Shown here: positions 26,375 through 35,387 of the stretch, piece by piece
How the letters are laid out: each line of letters opens with the position of its first letter
Numbering within the stretch: position 1 is the first letter of the stretch
From: Oscillospiraceae bacterium
GTDB lineage: Bacteria; Bacillota; Clostridia; Oscillospirales; Ruminococcaceae
Direction of reading: 5' to 3'
Assembly (NCBI GenBank): GCA_009783205.1
Contig: WRHO01000009.1
Location: forward strand, 1 to 61,946
Length of the DNA stretch: 61,946 nt
Notes under the pieces: model-generated
What the model was told of the DNA's origin: nothing
Databases searched by the model: none
Seen by the model: only the letters and a program-made list of their open reading frames with translations
Translations under genes and position numbers: made by a program

Positions 26375-27481
26375 CTATAATGCTATTAATTGAAATTCCC
26401 AACCGGGTATACAGCGCGTTTTTCGCAGGTACATTTTATAACGCGGATTATATGAATTAATAAGCAGAGGCAATTCAAACATATCCTCTGCGCGGTGGTA
26501 CAGCGAAACGAGCATTTTCGGTCGGCTCTTTGTTATAACCGATTTTGCCCCTATGACGGCCTTTGCTTCGGCACCCTCTACGTCAAATTTGATATAGGTC
26601 GGCTTTTCGACCCCCTCTTTAATACATATTGTGTCGATTTTAACGCCGTCAATCCGCTTAACTCGCGCCCTTATTGCGTCGCTCGAGGACATACCGCTTA
26701 CCGCGCCCGCCCTTCCCGTCTTTTCGGAAAACTCGAGCGGCATATCGTCGCACCAAGCGGCGGCGTTTAACGGAACAAAAATCCCGCTCCCGTAAGCGTA
26801 TAGCCTTCGCCGCATAGCTATATGATTCTTAACGTCGGGTTCAATAGCTATAATTTTACCGAATTTCCCCCCGGTGTGTTTAATAAACTCTTCAACGGTG
26901 TCCCCTTTATACGCGCCCGCGTCCACAAAAAACTCATTGTCGCCCAACTTCAAAAGCGAAAGTATCTCTTCTCGCGATGACGTTATTTCGTCAAGAATGT
27001 CGAGTCGACCGCTTAATCGGTAATTCAACCATTTGTCAAAAACCTCTCTCGATTTGTCGTCACCGAGCATACCGCGAGCCTTGTCAATTTTTTCCGCGTT
27101 GTCGTTTACATACTCGGGGGTGTAAATATCCCCACCGGCAACGGGTACGTCCGGTGCAAACACCTCATACCTTTCGGTTAAAGCGCGAAGCCGCTCCAAG
27201 ACGTCCGGGCGCGCACTTCCGAAGCATATTAACACCACAAAATTCCTGTATCTTTTTTCTACCTCGTCAAAAGACAAAACCTTATAATCTCGAAAGCTCG
27301 ATTTCATGGGGAAATCGCCCGTGGCGGTGAAACACACCGGCTCAAGCTCATATTCCGACATGACCTCGAGAATTTTATCGGCACCGTCTCCCGTTCCGAG
27401 CATAACAATTTGTTTCGAGCTCGATTTCAAATAATCCCACAAAAACGGAACGGCTTCGGCAGAATTGTTGTTATTGTGCAT
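26375..27481 (-). CDS. FkbM-family methyltransferase
   Basis: 368 residues in two parts. Residues 1-130 form a small nucleotide-binding-like domain (IVMLGTGDGADKILEVM). Residues 160-360 are the FkbM methyltransferase fold with SAM motif FVDAGAYKGDTVEEF, IAIEPDVKNH and IKFDVEGAEAKAVIGA. The family usually methylates sugar or small-molecule hydroxyls; the acceptor here is unknown. Its start overlaps the end of the GH113-like gene by 11 bp, so the two are coupled, suggesting glycan-related work. Confidence 0.85.
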   Translation of the reverse strand: MHNNNNSAEAVPFLWDYLKSSSKQIVMLGTGDGADKILEVMSEYELEPVCFTATGDFPMKSSFRDYKVLSFDEVEKRYRNFVVLICFGSARPDVLERLRALTERYEVFAPDVPVAGGDIYTPEYVNDNAEKIDKARGMLGDDKSREVFDKWLNYRLSGRLDILDEITSSREEILSLLKLGDNEFFVDAGAYKGDTVEEFIKHTGGKFGKIIAIEPDVKNHIAMRRRLYAYGSGIFVPLNAAAWCDDMPLEFSEKTGRAGAVSGMSSSDAIRARVKRIDGVKIDTICIKEGVEKPTYIKFDVEGAEAKAVIGAKSVITKSRPKMLVSLYHRAEDMFELPLLINSYNPRYKMYLRKTRCIPGWEFQLIAL

Positions 27482-28433
27482 ACTTCCTCTTTAAAACCTC
27501 TTCGGCTTTTTTCAAATGTATATTAAAGCCAATATCCTTTTTGGCTTCTTCCCTTGTGTCATATATAAAGGTTGACCAATCCCACCAAAAGACCCCCTCA
27601 AAACGCGGCTCTTTCATAAATACGTCGAGACACGATTCATAAAAATCCGCCTGTTCCTCCTCGCTGACGGGAAACTCTCTGTGTGCGAAGTCCCACGGCA
27701 TCCCCGCGCAACCCTTTGCAGAACGACAGCCTATTTCCATGAAGATGTATCTTTTGTTCATTTTATCGGCAATTCCGTTAATGCGGTCACGAACCTTTTC
27801 CCACTCGGCGGTCATAGCCGCTTTTTCGGCGGACTTCTCTCCTACGGGATAATATGCCGACGTCCCGATATAATCGAGCTCGTCAAACCACGGTACAGTG
27901 TCCTCTTTTCCGTGGTTGGTATTGTACACAACCTTTCCGGAAAACACCCTTCGAATTTTTGCAATAAGCTCCCGCCAATAATCCTCTTTATGCTCCGTCG
28001 CCAACATTTCACAGCCTATGCAAAGCATTTCCGCGCCCAACTCCTCCGCAAGCTCGGCATAATGTAACAAAAATGCGGAATAGCTCTTGAACCATTCGCC
28101 CCAGTATACGTCCTTTTCACCCATCGAAAGGTCGGGAAAGCCTATGTGCGCCCTCCACATATGGTCATCAGAGTTAAGCATTGGCTTAAGACATACCTTT
28201 ACGCCCTTTGAATGTGCTTTATCAATAGCGAAGGCTATATCTCGGTCTGTGGGCGTTCTCGAATAATCAAACGGGATTTCTGTTGAATAAAAAGCTTTTT
28301 GATAATTTAAAACGGCGAGACAAACCCAATTGTTACCCAATTGGTACAACAAATCCTGTGACTTTATCGCCTCGGGGCTTCGATAATCCCCCCGCCTCGC
28401 GGCGTATCCGTATGTGAACCCTTTTATTTCCAT
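27471..28433 (-). CDS. Glycoside hydrolase family 113-like protein
   Basis: 320-residue TIM barrel without signal peptide. It resembles GH113 (beta-mannanase). Likely acid/base Glu lies in MLCIGCEMLATE (about residue 140) and the nucleophile Glu in YIFMEIGCRSAKG (about 236). KVCLKPMLNSDD, YNTNHGKED, DELDYIGTSAYYPV and EGVFWWDWST match barrel strands of this family. Cytoplasmic, so it probably acts on imported oligosaccharides. GAGGAG precedes the ATG; a TTGACA-17-TATACT promoter lies upstream; first of two coupled genes. Confidence 0.83.
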   Translation of the reverse strand: MEIKGFTYGYAARRGDYRSPEAIKSQDLLYQLGNNWVCLAVLNYQKAFYSTEIPFDYSRTPTDRDIAFAIDKAHSKGVKVCLKPMLNSDDHMWRAHIGFPDLSMGEKDVYWGEWFKSYSAFLLHYAELAEELGAEMLCIGCEMLATEHKEDYWRELIAKIRRVFSGKVVYNTNHGKEDTVPWFDELDYIGTSAYYPVGEKSAEKAAMTAEWEKVRDRINGIADKMNKRYIFMEIGCRSAKGCAGMPWDFAHREFPVSEEEQADFYESCLDVFMKEPRFEGVFWWDWSTFIYDTREEAKKDIGFNIHLKKAEEVLKRKYAQ

Positions 28434-28480
28434 AACCCCTGCTCCTCTATGATTTGAATATTAAAATATTAACAGAGAAC

Positions 28481-28509
28481 AGTATAGCATAAAAATTTTA
28501 ACTTGTCAA
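28481..28509 (-). promoter_or_regulatory. Promoter of the GH113-FkbM genes
   Basis: Minus strand TTGACA (28504-28509), 17 nt, TATACT (28481-28486). Back to back with the rpsF promoter, only 3 bp between the two -35 boxes. Confidence 0.75.
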
Positions 28510-28512
28510 CGC

Positions 28513-28541
28513 TTGACAAGCCATAATTTTCATGTTATACT
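28513..28541 (+). promoter_or_regulatory. Promoter of rpsF-ssb-rpsR
   Basis: TTGACA (28513-28518), 17 nt, TATACT (28536-28541). Start of transcription near 28548 leaves a leader of about 108 nt. Confidence 0.82.
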
Positions 28542-28566
28542 GTATCGGTTACAGCAAAAGGCTGTT

Positions 28567-28636
28567 AATTGCCGAGAGACGGCGTCGCTCGGTATAATCC
28601 TTGCTCGCGGGTCTTACCCCGCGGGACTAAAGTCTA
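28567..28636 (+). promoter_or_regulatory. Structured leader of rpsF (possible S6:S18 autoregulatory RNA)
   Basis: Two GC-rich hairpins: TGCCGAG...CTCGGTA (28569-28593) and CGCGGG-TCTTAC-CCCGCG (about 28608-28625), in front of the S6 and S18 genes. rpsF leaders that bind the S6:S18 pair are known in many bacteria. Whether this one carries that motif was not tested. Confidence 0.4.
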
Positions 28637-28655
28637 TAAGGAGGAATTTTTTAAA

Positions 28656-29072
28656 ATGGCAAAATTAAGCGAAAAGTATGAGACAATGGTGGTTTACTCG
28701 CTCAAAAACGGCGAGGAACAGGTTGAGGTTCTTAAGCAAAAGTTTACGAGACTTATTGAATCGAGCGCGACGCTTGTCGGGATTAACGAGTGGGGAAAGA
28801 GGCGGTTGGCGTATCCGATTAATTATGAAACGGACGGCTTTTATGTTTTATACAATTTTGATGCCGCTCCCGAGTTCATAAAAGAATTTGAACGCAATTT
28901 GAACATTACGGAAAGCGTAATCCGTTTTCTGACCGTTTTACGTAAAGACGGCGCAACAAAACCCGCCCTCGACGAAAAGCCGCAAAAAGCGGTCGAAGAA
29001 ACAATTAAACCCGAACCGAACGCAATTGAAGCTACCGAAGAAAAAGAAGAAAAAGATGATGAACAGGGGTGA
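28656..29072 (+). CDS. rpsF: 30S ribosomal protein S6
   Basis: 138 residues. The S6 ferredoxin-like fold covers about residues 1-95: YETMVVYSLKNGEEQVEVLKQKF, GKRRLAYPINYETDGFYVLYNFDA. It has an acidic, low-complexity tail (KPEPNAIEATEEKEEKDDEQG). Start is the ATG behind GGAGG at 28656; the frame stays open upstream through the leader RNA but has no start signal. Binds S18 on the 30S platform. First gene of rpsF-ssb-rpsR. Confidence 0.95.
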   Translation: MAKLSEKYETMVVYSLKNGEEQVEVLKQKFTRLIESSATLVGINEWGKRRLAYPINYETDGFYVLYNFDAAPEFIKEFERNLNITESVIRFLTVLRKDGATKPALDEKPQKAVEETIKPEPNAIEATEEKEEKDDEQG

Positions 29073-29079
29073 ATAAAAG

Positions 29080-29598
29080 ATGTTTAATAAGGTAATTTTA
29101 ATGGGGCGAATCTGTCACGATTTGGAATTAAAGACGACGCCTACGGGCGTTTCGGTATTGTCGTTTAGGATAGCGGTTGACAGAAATTACCAGGTCAAGG
29201 GTGAAGAACGAAAAGCCGATTTTTTCAATATAGTTGCGTGGCGTTCGACCGCCGAGTTTATCTCGAAATACTTCGGCAAGGGGCGCATGGTTATGATTGA
29301 CGGCGAATTACAAACGAGACAATATGTTGATAAGAACAATATAACTCAAAATATAGTCGAGGTTGTTGCGGATACGATACATTTTACGGGCGAGAAATCG
29401 TCGCAACAAAATAGCTATAACCCCGGCGGCGGTTATGCTCCCGCCCCCGGCGGCAATTACAACAGCGGGTATCAGAGTCAGGGGCAAAGCCCCCACCCCG
29501 CAGAAACGGCTAATGCTGCCCCCCCCGCAATTGAAAGCGGAGTAAATAACGATTTTGCGGGCGTCACCTCCGGCGGCGACGACGACTATCCGTTCTGA
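29080..29598 (+). CDS. ssb: Single-stranded DNA-binding protein
   Basis: 172 residues. OB-fold in residues 1-105 (MGRICHDLELKTTPTGVSVLSFRIAVDR, ADFFNIVAWRSTAEFISKYFGKG), then a Gly/Pro/Asn-rich linker and the acidic tip DDDYPF, which recruits replication and repair partners. In the conserved place between rpsF and rpsR. Confidence 0.96.
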   Translation: MFNKVILMGRICHDLELKTTPTGVSVLSFRIAVDRNYQVKGEERKADFFNIVAWRSTAEFISKYFGKGRMVMIDGELQTRQYVDKNNITQNIVEVVADTIHFTGEKSSQQNSYNPGGGYAPAPGGNYNSGYQSQGQSPHPAETANAAPPAIESGVNNDFAGVTSGGDDDYPF

Positions 29599-29600
29599 AG

Positions 29601-29665
29601 CAAACAAGAGCGGAGTTTCTCCAAAGGGCGGGCTTTGCCCGACCGCAGAGAAACGCAGCTTGACG
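29601..29665. repeat. Dispersed palindromic repeat D, copy 1
   Basis: CAAACAAGAGCGGAGTTTCT followed by CCAAAGGGCGGGCTTTGCCC and ending GAGAAACGCAGCTTGA. GC-rich central hairpin GGGCGGGCTTTGCCCGACC. The 7-mer GAAGCAA occurs on both flanks (29597-29603 and 29671-29677). Another copy is at 49187-49255. Lies between ssb and rpsR. Confidence 0.75.
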
Positions 29666-29708
29666 ACTATGAAGCAACAGTAAATAAATAATAAGGAGAA
29701 TTTATATA

Positions 29709-29981
29709 ATGGCAGAAAGAAGAGAATACAATAATAACAGAGGGGGCGACGGACGCCCGAACAGACGACCGCGAAAAAAGGTTTGTGCGTTTTGCGCTGA
29801 AAAAGCGGCGTTTATAGATTATAAGGATATAGCGAGATTAAAAAGCGGTAAATGTTTAACCGAACGCTATAAGATTCTTCCGCGAAGAATCACCGGTTGT
29901 TGTGCGTTTCACCAAAGAGAACTCACTACTGCGGTTAAGCGCGCAAGACACTTGGCTTTAATACCATACGCATCGGATTAA
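29709..29981 (+). CDS. rpsR: 30S ribosomal protein S18
   Basis: 90 residues. Basic Arg/Asn/Gly-rich N-terminus, then the S18 fold. Cysteines in VCAFCAEK and GCCAFHQ make a potential zinc site (C+ form). [20 protein letters not shown] is the conserved helix region. Forms the S6:S18 pair on the 30S platform. A 17-bp stem terminator follows. Confidence 0.96.
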   Translation: MAERREYNNNRGGDGRPNRRPRKKVCAFCAEKAAFIDYKDIARLKSGKCLTERYKILPRRITGCCAFHQRELTTAVKRARHLALIPYASD

Positions 29982-30001
29982 CAATATACAAACTAAGTCA
30001 T

Positions 30002-30038
30002 AACAATAAGGAATAATGAAACATTATTCCTTATTGTT
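30002..30038. terminator. Terminator after rpsR
   Basis: Perfect 17-bp stem AACAATAAGGAATAATG and its inverse around AAA, followed by TT. The same kind of AATAAGGAATA hairpin occurs at 46003-46043. Confidence 0.9.
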
Positions 30039-30068
30039 TTAGGTGTATGCTTTTAGGTAAATTTTAAA

Positions 30069-32306
30069 ATGAAGAAAAAATCGGAAAAGAAAAATATCCC
30101 CGCCGCTCATATTGAGGGCGCGGGTGAAATAAACGAAAAGAATATTGTCGAAACGCTCGAAGAGAATTATATGCCCTATGCAATGAGCGTAATTGTTTCG
30201 CGCGCGTTGCCCGAAATAGACGGGTTCAAGCCCAGTCACAGAAAGCTTCTCTACACCATGTACAAAATGGGGCTTTTAACGGGTTCGAGAACAAAATCGG
30301 CGAACATTGTCGGACAAACGATGCGCCTAAACCCGCATGGTGACTCGGCTATTTATGAAACAATGGTGAGACTCGCAAGGGGTAACGAATCGCTTTTGCA
30401 CCCGTATGTTGACTCAAAAGGGAATTTCAGTAAGGCATATTCCCGCGATATGGCTTATGCCGCGTCGCGTTATACAGAAGCAAAGCTCGAATCGCTCTGC
30501 GTCGAGATTTTCTCGGAAATTGAGCGCGACACCGTGGATTTTATACCCAACTATGATAATTCAACAACCGAGCCGGTGTTGCTTCCGGCGAAGTTTCCGT
30601 CGGTATTAGTCAACTCTAACATAGGAATAGCCGTTTCTATGGCGTCGAACATCTGTCCCTTTAATTTGGCGGAGGTTTGTAAAACTACCGAGCTTTTAAT
30701 GAAAAACCCCGAACTCGCTATGGATACCGGCGAGATTATAAACACCCTTAAAGCCCCCGATTTCCCGGGCGGCGGAAGCATTATTTATGACGAAGAGGAA
30801 TTAAAGCGAATCTATGAAACCGGGCGCGGCTCTGTTAAAATACGTTCAAAATATAAATACGACAAAACCGAAAACTGTATAGAGGTTATCGAAATCCCCC
30901 CGACAACTACCGTCGAAGCAATTATAGATAAAATCGTCGAACACGTCAAAACGGGCAAAATTAAAGAAATAAACGACACACGCGACGAAACCGATTTATC
31001 GGGATTAAAGCTCACTATTGACCTAAAGCGCGGAACCGACCCCGACGCATTAATGCAAAAGCTTTTTCGCATAACAACGCTTCAGGACACATTTTCTTGT
31101 AATTTTAACCTTCTTATATCGGGGAATCCGAGGGTGTTGGGCGTAGCCGAAATTCTCGGCGAATGGGCAATTTTCCGTACCCAATGTGTTAAGCGAAGGA
31201 TTCGCTTTGAAATGAACAAGAAAAAAGAAAAGCTTCACCTTTTATTGGGGCTTAGTAAAATTCTTCTCGATATAGATAAAGCCGTAAAAATAATACGCGA
31301 AACCGACGAGGAAAACGAGGTTGTGCCGAATTTGATGATTGGCTTCGGAATCGACGAGGTTCAAGCCGATTACGTTGCCGAAATAAAACTTCGCCATATA
31401 AACAGAGAGTACATTGTTAAACGCACGGAGGAGATTGAAGACCTTAAAAAAGCAATTATCGAAGCAGAGGAGATACTCGGCTCCGAAACAAAAATAAAGA
31501 AGCTCATTATAAACGATTTGCGGGAAATTGCCGCAAAATACGGGAAAGAGCGGCGCACAGATATTATTTACACAACCGATGAGGAGTTCGCGAGCATAAC
31601 GGTTGCGGAAGAAACCGCCCCCGAATACCCCGTCAATCTCTTCCTTACCGAAGAGGGATATTTCAAAAAAATCACGCCGCAATCGCTCAGAATGAGTAGC
31701 GAGCATAAGCTCAAGGAGGGTGACAGGATTGTAACGCATATACCGAGCGAAATAGGGAACAATCGCGACGAATTGCTTTTCTTCACCGATAAGGGCGTTG
31801 TGTACAAATCGAGGGCTTCCGAATTTGACGATTTAAAAGCGAGCGTAATGGGCGATTATATCCCGTCAAAGTTAGAATTTGACGACGACGAAAAGCTTCT
31901 CTCTATGGTCGCCACCGCCGACTATTCCGAAACGGTCGTTTCTTTTTTCAAAAACGGAAAATGTGCAAAGGTTCCGTTATCGTCTTTTATCACAAAGACA
32001 AAACGTAAAAAATTAGCCAACTCTCTCAATATTGATTCGCCGTTAATCGCAATGTTTAAAATTACGGGCGACCATGAATTTGTACTAAAGTCTGAAGCGG
32101 GAAAGATAACGATTTTTTCATCTGCGTTAATTTTGCCCAAGTCCACACGCGACACACAAGGGGTACAGGTTATGCGGCTGACCAAAACTACATTGGAGTC
32201 GGCGGTATTGTATGAGGACGGTATAATTCGAGCGGCGGATAAATTCCGCACAAAGACTATTCCCGTAGCCGGCGTTGTAAGCAGTGTGCAGTTGGGCTTA
32301 TCATGA
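30069..32306 (+). CDS. Type IIA DNA topoisomerase A subunit (ParC/GyrA-like)
   Basis: 745 residues. Breakage-reunion domain at 25-480: PYAMSVIVSRALPEIDGFKP, the QTMRLNPHGDSA region (quinolone-pocket site) and catalytic Tyr in AASRYTEAKL (about residue 139). A coiled-coil gate (ADYVAEIKLRHINREYI) and a beta-pinwheel C-terminal domain (530-745) follow. I see no GyrA-box (QRRGGKG), so relaxation or decatenation (topoisomerase IV-like) is more likely than supercoiling. The partner B subunit is not next to it, unlike usual gyrBA or parEC pairs. It overlaps trmFO by 4 bp. Confidence 0.88.
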   Translation: MKKKSEKKNIPAAHIEGAGEINEKNIVETLEENYMPYAMSVIVSRALPEIDGFKPSHRKLLYTMYKMGLLTGSRTKSANIVGQTMRLNPHGDSAIYETMVRLARGNESLLHPYVDSKGNFSKAYSRDMAYAASRYTEAKLESLCVEIFSEIERDTVDFIPNYDNSTTEPVLLPAKFPSVLVNSNIGIAVSMASNICPFNLAEVCKTTELLMKNPELAMDTGEIINTLKAPDFPGGGSIIYDEEELKRIYETGRGSVKIRSKYKYDKTENCIEVIEIPPTTTVEAIIDKIVEHVKTGKIKEINDTRDETDLSGLKLTIDLKRGTDPDALMQKLFRITTLQDTFSCNFNLLISGNPRVLGVAEILGEWAIFRTQCVKRRIRFEMNKKKEKLHLLLGLSKILLDIDKAVKIIRETDEENEVVPNLMIGFGIDEVQADYVAEIKLRHINREYIVKRTEEIEDLKKAIIEAEEILGSETKIKKLIINDLREIAAKYGKERRTDIIYTTDEEFASITVAEETAPEYPVNLFLTEEGYFKKITPQSLRMSSEHKLKEGDRIVTHIPSEIGNNRDELLFFTDKGVVYKSRASEFDDLKASVMGDYIPSKLEFDDDEKLLSMVATADYSETVVSFFKNGKCAKVPLSSFITKTKRKKLANSLNIDSPLIAMFKITGDHEFVLKSEAGKITIFSSALILPKSTRDTQGVQVMRLTKTTLESAVLYEDGIIRAADKFRTKTIPVAGVVSSVQLGLS

Positions 32307-33604
32307 CAGTAACAATAATCGGCGCGGGTCTTGCGGGGGTTGAAGCCGCGAATACATTGTCCCGTAACGGAATAAAAGTCCGTCTGTACGAGATGAAACC
32401 GCAAAAATATTCCCCCGCACATAAGTATCACGGGTTCGCCGAATTAGTCTGCTCTAATTCGCTCAAAGCCGACAGACTCTCTACGGCGGGCGGGTTGCTT
32501 AAAGCGGAAATGCGTCTTCTCGGTTCGCTCACGTTAGAAGCCGCCGCGCTGACAAAAGTTCCCGCCGGCGGCGCGCTTGCGGTTGACCGTGTTGCCTTTT
32601 CCGACGAAATAACGCGGCGAATTAAATCCGACCCGAATATTGAGCTTTTTACCGACGAAGTGGCGGTTTTTCCCGAGAAAAACGCTATTATTGCAACCGG
32701 GCCGCTGACGAGCGACAAATTTGCATACGCAATCAAACAAAGGGTGGGCGATTTTCTCAGCTTTTACGACGCGGCGGCACCGATTTTTACCGCCGAAAGT
32801 ATAGACATGGAAAAAGCATTCATGGCGGCGCGTTACGGAAGGGGAGACGACGATTATATCAATTGTCCTTTTACACAAGACGAATACGATACGTTTTACA
32901 ACGCGCTTATTGCCGCCGAAACCGCACCGTTACACGATATTGACATTGACGCCGTTTTGCATACCCCGAACTATTACGAGGGTTGTATGCCGGTAGAGGT
33001 ATTGGCAAAACGCGGGCGCGACTCGTTACGGTTCGGATGCATGAAGCCGGTAGGACTCGTCGACCCGCGAACGGGTAAACGCCCTTATGCAAATCTACAG
33101 CTACGCAAGGAAAATTCCGAAGGAACTATATATAACATAGTTGGGTTTCAAACCAATCTGAAATTCGGGGAACAAAAACGGGTGTTTTCGTTAATCCCCG
33201 GGTGCGAAGAGGCGGAATTTGTGCGTTACGGGGTAATGCACAGGAATACGTTTTTAAAAAGTCCGCAATTGCTCGATAATAACTTCATGCTGCGCGGCTC
33301 GGACAATATATACTTTGCGGGACAGATTACCGGCGTCGAGGGGTATATGGAAAGCGCGGCGAGCGGGATTATCGCGGCACTTTGTTTATGCGGGAAAATC
33401 CGCAATAAACGACTTTATTTACCTCGGACAAGCATCGTCGGCGCGCTCGCAAATTATATAAGCGACGAATCGGTTGTGAACTATCAACCTATGGGGGCAA
33501 GTATGGGTATTTTGCCGCGACTCGACGAAGTGATAAAAGGGAAAAAGGAGCGGTACGAAAAATTAGCTCAAAGAGCTTTGGAGGATTTGAAAAAGATTTT
33601 ATGA
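32303..33604 (+). CDS. trmFO: Folate/FAD-dependent tRNA m5U54 methyltransferase
   Basis: 433 residues. Transfers the methylene of 5,10-methylene-THF to U54 of tRNA using FADH2. FAD motif TVTIIGAGLAGVEAANTL at the N-terminus, YEMKPQKYSPAH and the diagnostic ELVCSNSLKAD follow. FAGQITGVEGYMESAASG is near the C-terminus, with the catalytic Cys region VGLVDPRTGKRPYA. In a tightly packed run (4-bp overlaps on both sides) with topoisomerase A and plsX. Confidence 0.96.
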   Translation: MTVTIIGAGLAGVEAANTLSRNGIKVRLYEMKPQKYSPAHKYHGFAELVCSNSLKADRLSTAGGLLKAEMRLLGSLTLEAAALTKVPAGGALAVDRVAFSDEITRRIKSDPNIELFTDEVAVFPEKNAIIATGPLTSDKFAYAIKQRVGDFLSFYDAAAPIFTAESIDMEKAFMAARYGRGDDDYINCPFTQDEYDTFYNALIAAETAPLHDIDIDAVLHTPNYYEGCMPVEVLAKRGRDSLRFGCMKPVGLVDPRTGKRPYANLQLRKENSEGTIYNIVGFQTNLKFGEQKRVFSLIPGCEEAEFVRYGVMHRNTFLKSPQLLDNNFMLRGSDNIYFAGQITGVEGYMESAASGIIAALCLCGKIRNKRLYLPRTSIVGALANYISDESVVNYQPMGASMGILPRLDEVIKGKKERYEKLAQRALEDLKKIL

Positions 33605-34707
33605 AAATAGTTATAGACGGTATGGGCGGCGATAACGCGCCCGATGAGGTAATAAAAGGCGCGTTTTTAGCCGCAAAAGAAATAAAAGAACCGGACTTAA
33701 AAATCTTAATCACAATCGACGCGAAACAATTATCGACGACTTTTTCGAGATTGGGTTTACCCGTTCCGTCCGAGGGTGAAACGCTCGATTTAAACGACCT
33801 CGGAATGAAGTTCGTCGGGGGCGAGTCCGACAATTATAATTTTGACGAGGCGACCGCGCAAAGCAATGTACATTTTGTTTATTCCGACGGCGTTATTCGG
33901 GTAGAGGATAACCCTATGGAAATCCGCAAATCAAAAAAAGGCACTTCTATGGGCGTCGCGTTCGATTTGGTTAAACGAGGGAAAGCCGACGCAATTGTCA
34001 GCGCGGGGAGTACCGCCGCTTTAATGGTCGGCGGCTCAATGGTTATAGGGCGTATAAAAGGAATCAAACGCCCCGCGCTCGCACCGATTATGCCGAGTAT
34101 TACGGGCAATTATCTGCTCCTTGACGGCGGCGCGAACTTAGAATGTCGCCCCGAAATGTTGTTACAATTTGCGATTATGGGGAGTATATATATGAATAAG
34201 GTCATGGGGTTCGAATCGCCCCGCGTCGGACTTCTCAATATCGGAACCGAAAAGGAAAAGGGGAGAGAACTCGAGTTAGCGGCGCACGAGCTTTTGATAA
34301 ACGAAAAGACGATTAATTTTATCGGCAATGTCGAAGCGCGCGAGGTTCCCTTAGGAGCCTGTGACGTTATAATCACCGACGGCTACACGGGGAACATTTA
34401 CCTTAAAACCGTCGAGGGTATGGGCGGCTTCATGAAAAGCTCAATGAAGACATTGTTCGGCAAAAACTTTTCAACAAAAATAGGTTATTTATTTGCAAAA
34501 AGCGGCGTAGCCGACTTTTCAAAGAAAACGGATTATCGCGAGGTTGGCGGCTCGCCTTTATTGGGAACCGCAAAACCGGTAATAAAAGCACACGGCTCGA
34601 GTAATTCTAAGGCGTTTAAAAACGCAATCGGACAAGCGGTAAGGTTTGTCAAATCCGAGGCGGTAAACGAAATAGAGAAGCATATATCAAGTGGAAGTTC
34701 TATATGA
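33601..34707 (+). CDS. plsX: Phosphate acyltransferase PlsX
   Basis: 368 residues. Makes acyl-phosphate from acyl-ACP for phospholipid synthesis. Signatures: VIDGMGGDNAPDEV at the N-terminus, SAGSTAALMVGG, LLDGGANLECRP, LLNIGTEKEKG, ITDGYTGNIYLKT. Coupled by 4 bp to trmFO and rnc. The acyl carrier protein gene that often follows plsX is absent here. Confidence 0.95.
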   Translation: MKIVIDGMGGDNAPDEVIKGAFLAAKEIKEPDLKILITIDAKQLSTTFSRLGLPVPSEGETLDLNDLGMKFVGGESDNYNFDEATAQSNVHFVYSDGVIRVEDNPMEIRKSKKGTSMGVAFDLVKRGKADAIVSAGSTAALMVGGSMVIGRIKGIKRPALAPIMPSITGNYLLLDGGANLECRPEMLLQFAIMGSIYMNKVMGFESPRVGLLNIGTEKEKGRELELAAHELLINEKTINFIGNVEAREVPLGACDVIITDGYTGNIYLKTVEGMGGFMKSSMKTLFGKNFSTKIGYLFAKSGVADFSKKTDYREVGGSPLLGTAKPVIKAHGSSNSKAFKNAIGQAVRFVKSEAVNEIEKHISSGSSI

Positions 34708-35387
34708 AAAAATTTGAAGAAATAATCGGATACACTTTTAAAAACAAAAAGCTTTTGGAACAAGCGTTGACGCACTCTTCGTCCGAGACCTCGAACGGGG
34801 GGATATGCAACGAGCGAATGGAGTTCCTCGGAGACAGCGTTTTGTCTGTTGTTGTTTCAAAATATCTGTACGATAACCTTAAAAAGAAGCCGGAGGGCTA
34901 CCTTACAAAGCTTCGCTCCAATTTTGTTTGCGAGGACGCATTGTACAGGTATGCAAAAAGCATAAATTTGGGCGAGCTTTTGATTATGGGAAAAGGGGAG
35001 GAGCGGACGGGCGGACGCGACAGAAAATCAATTCTTTCGGACGCTTTTGAGGCGTTAATTGCGGCGATTTATCTCGATTCCGGGTTAACCGCGTCGACCG
35101 CTTTTATTATACCGTTTTTGCCCGATAAACAAACGCTCAAGTCGTCTAAATTAATTACGGGCGATTATAAAACTATGCTACAAGAAATAGTTCAACAAAA
35201 CCCCGAAAACACAATTAAATACGAGCTTACGGGGGAAGAAGGCTCCGCCCACAATAAACTTTTTTTTGCCGACGTTATTATTAACGGAAGGGTTGTAGGC
35301 TCGGGCAAGGGAAAGAGTAAAAAGGAATCGCAGCAGCGGGCGGCAAAAGCGGCTTTGCTCAAAATGGGTTCAAGCATTGACAATTAG
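34704..35387 (+). CDS. rnc: Ribonuclease III
   Basis: 227 residues. Endonuclease domain 1-150 with the signature ERMEFLGDSVLSVVVS and the second metal-site region SILSDAFEALIAAIYLDSG. The C-terminal double-strand RNA-binding domain (GDYKTMLQEIVQQNP to KAALLKM). Processes 16S/23S precursors. Its 3' end overlaps the radical SAM gene by 11 bp, the common clostridial rnc-radical SAM-smc order. Confidence 0.96.
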   Translation: MKKFEEIIGYTFKNKKLLEQALTHSSSETSNGGICNERMEFLGDSVLSVVVSKYLYDNLKKKPEGYLTKLRSNFVCEDALYRYAKSINLGELLIMGKGEERTGGRDRKSILSDAFEALIAAIYLDSGLTASTAFIIPFLPDKQTLKSSKLITGDYKTMLQEIVQQNPENTIKYELTGEEGSAHNKLFFADVIINGRVVGSGKGKSKKESQQRAAKAALLKMGSSIDN

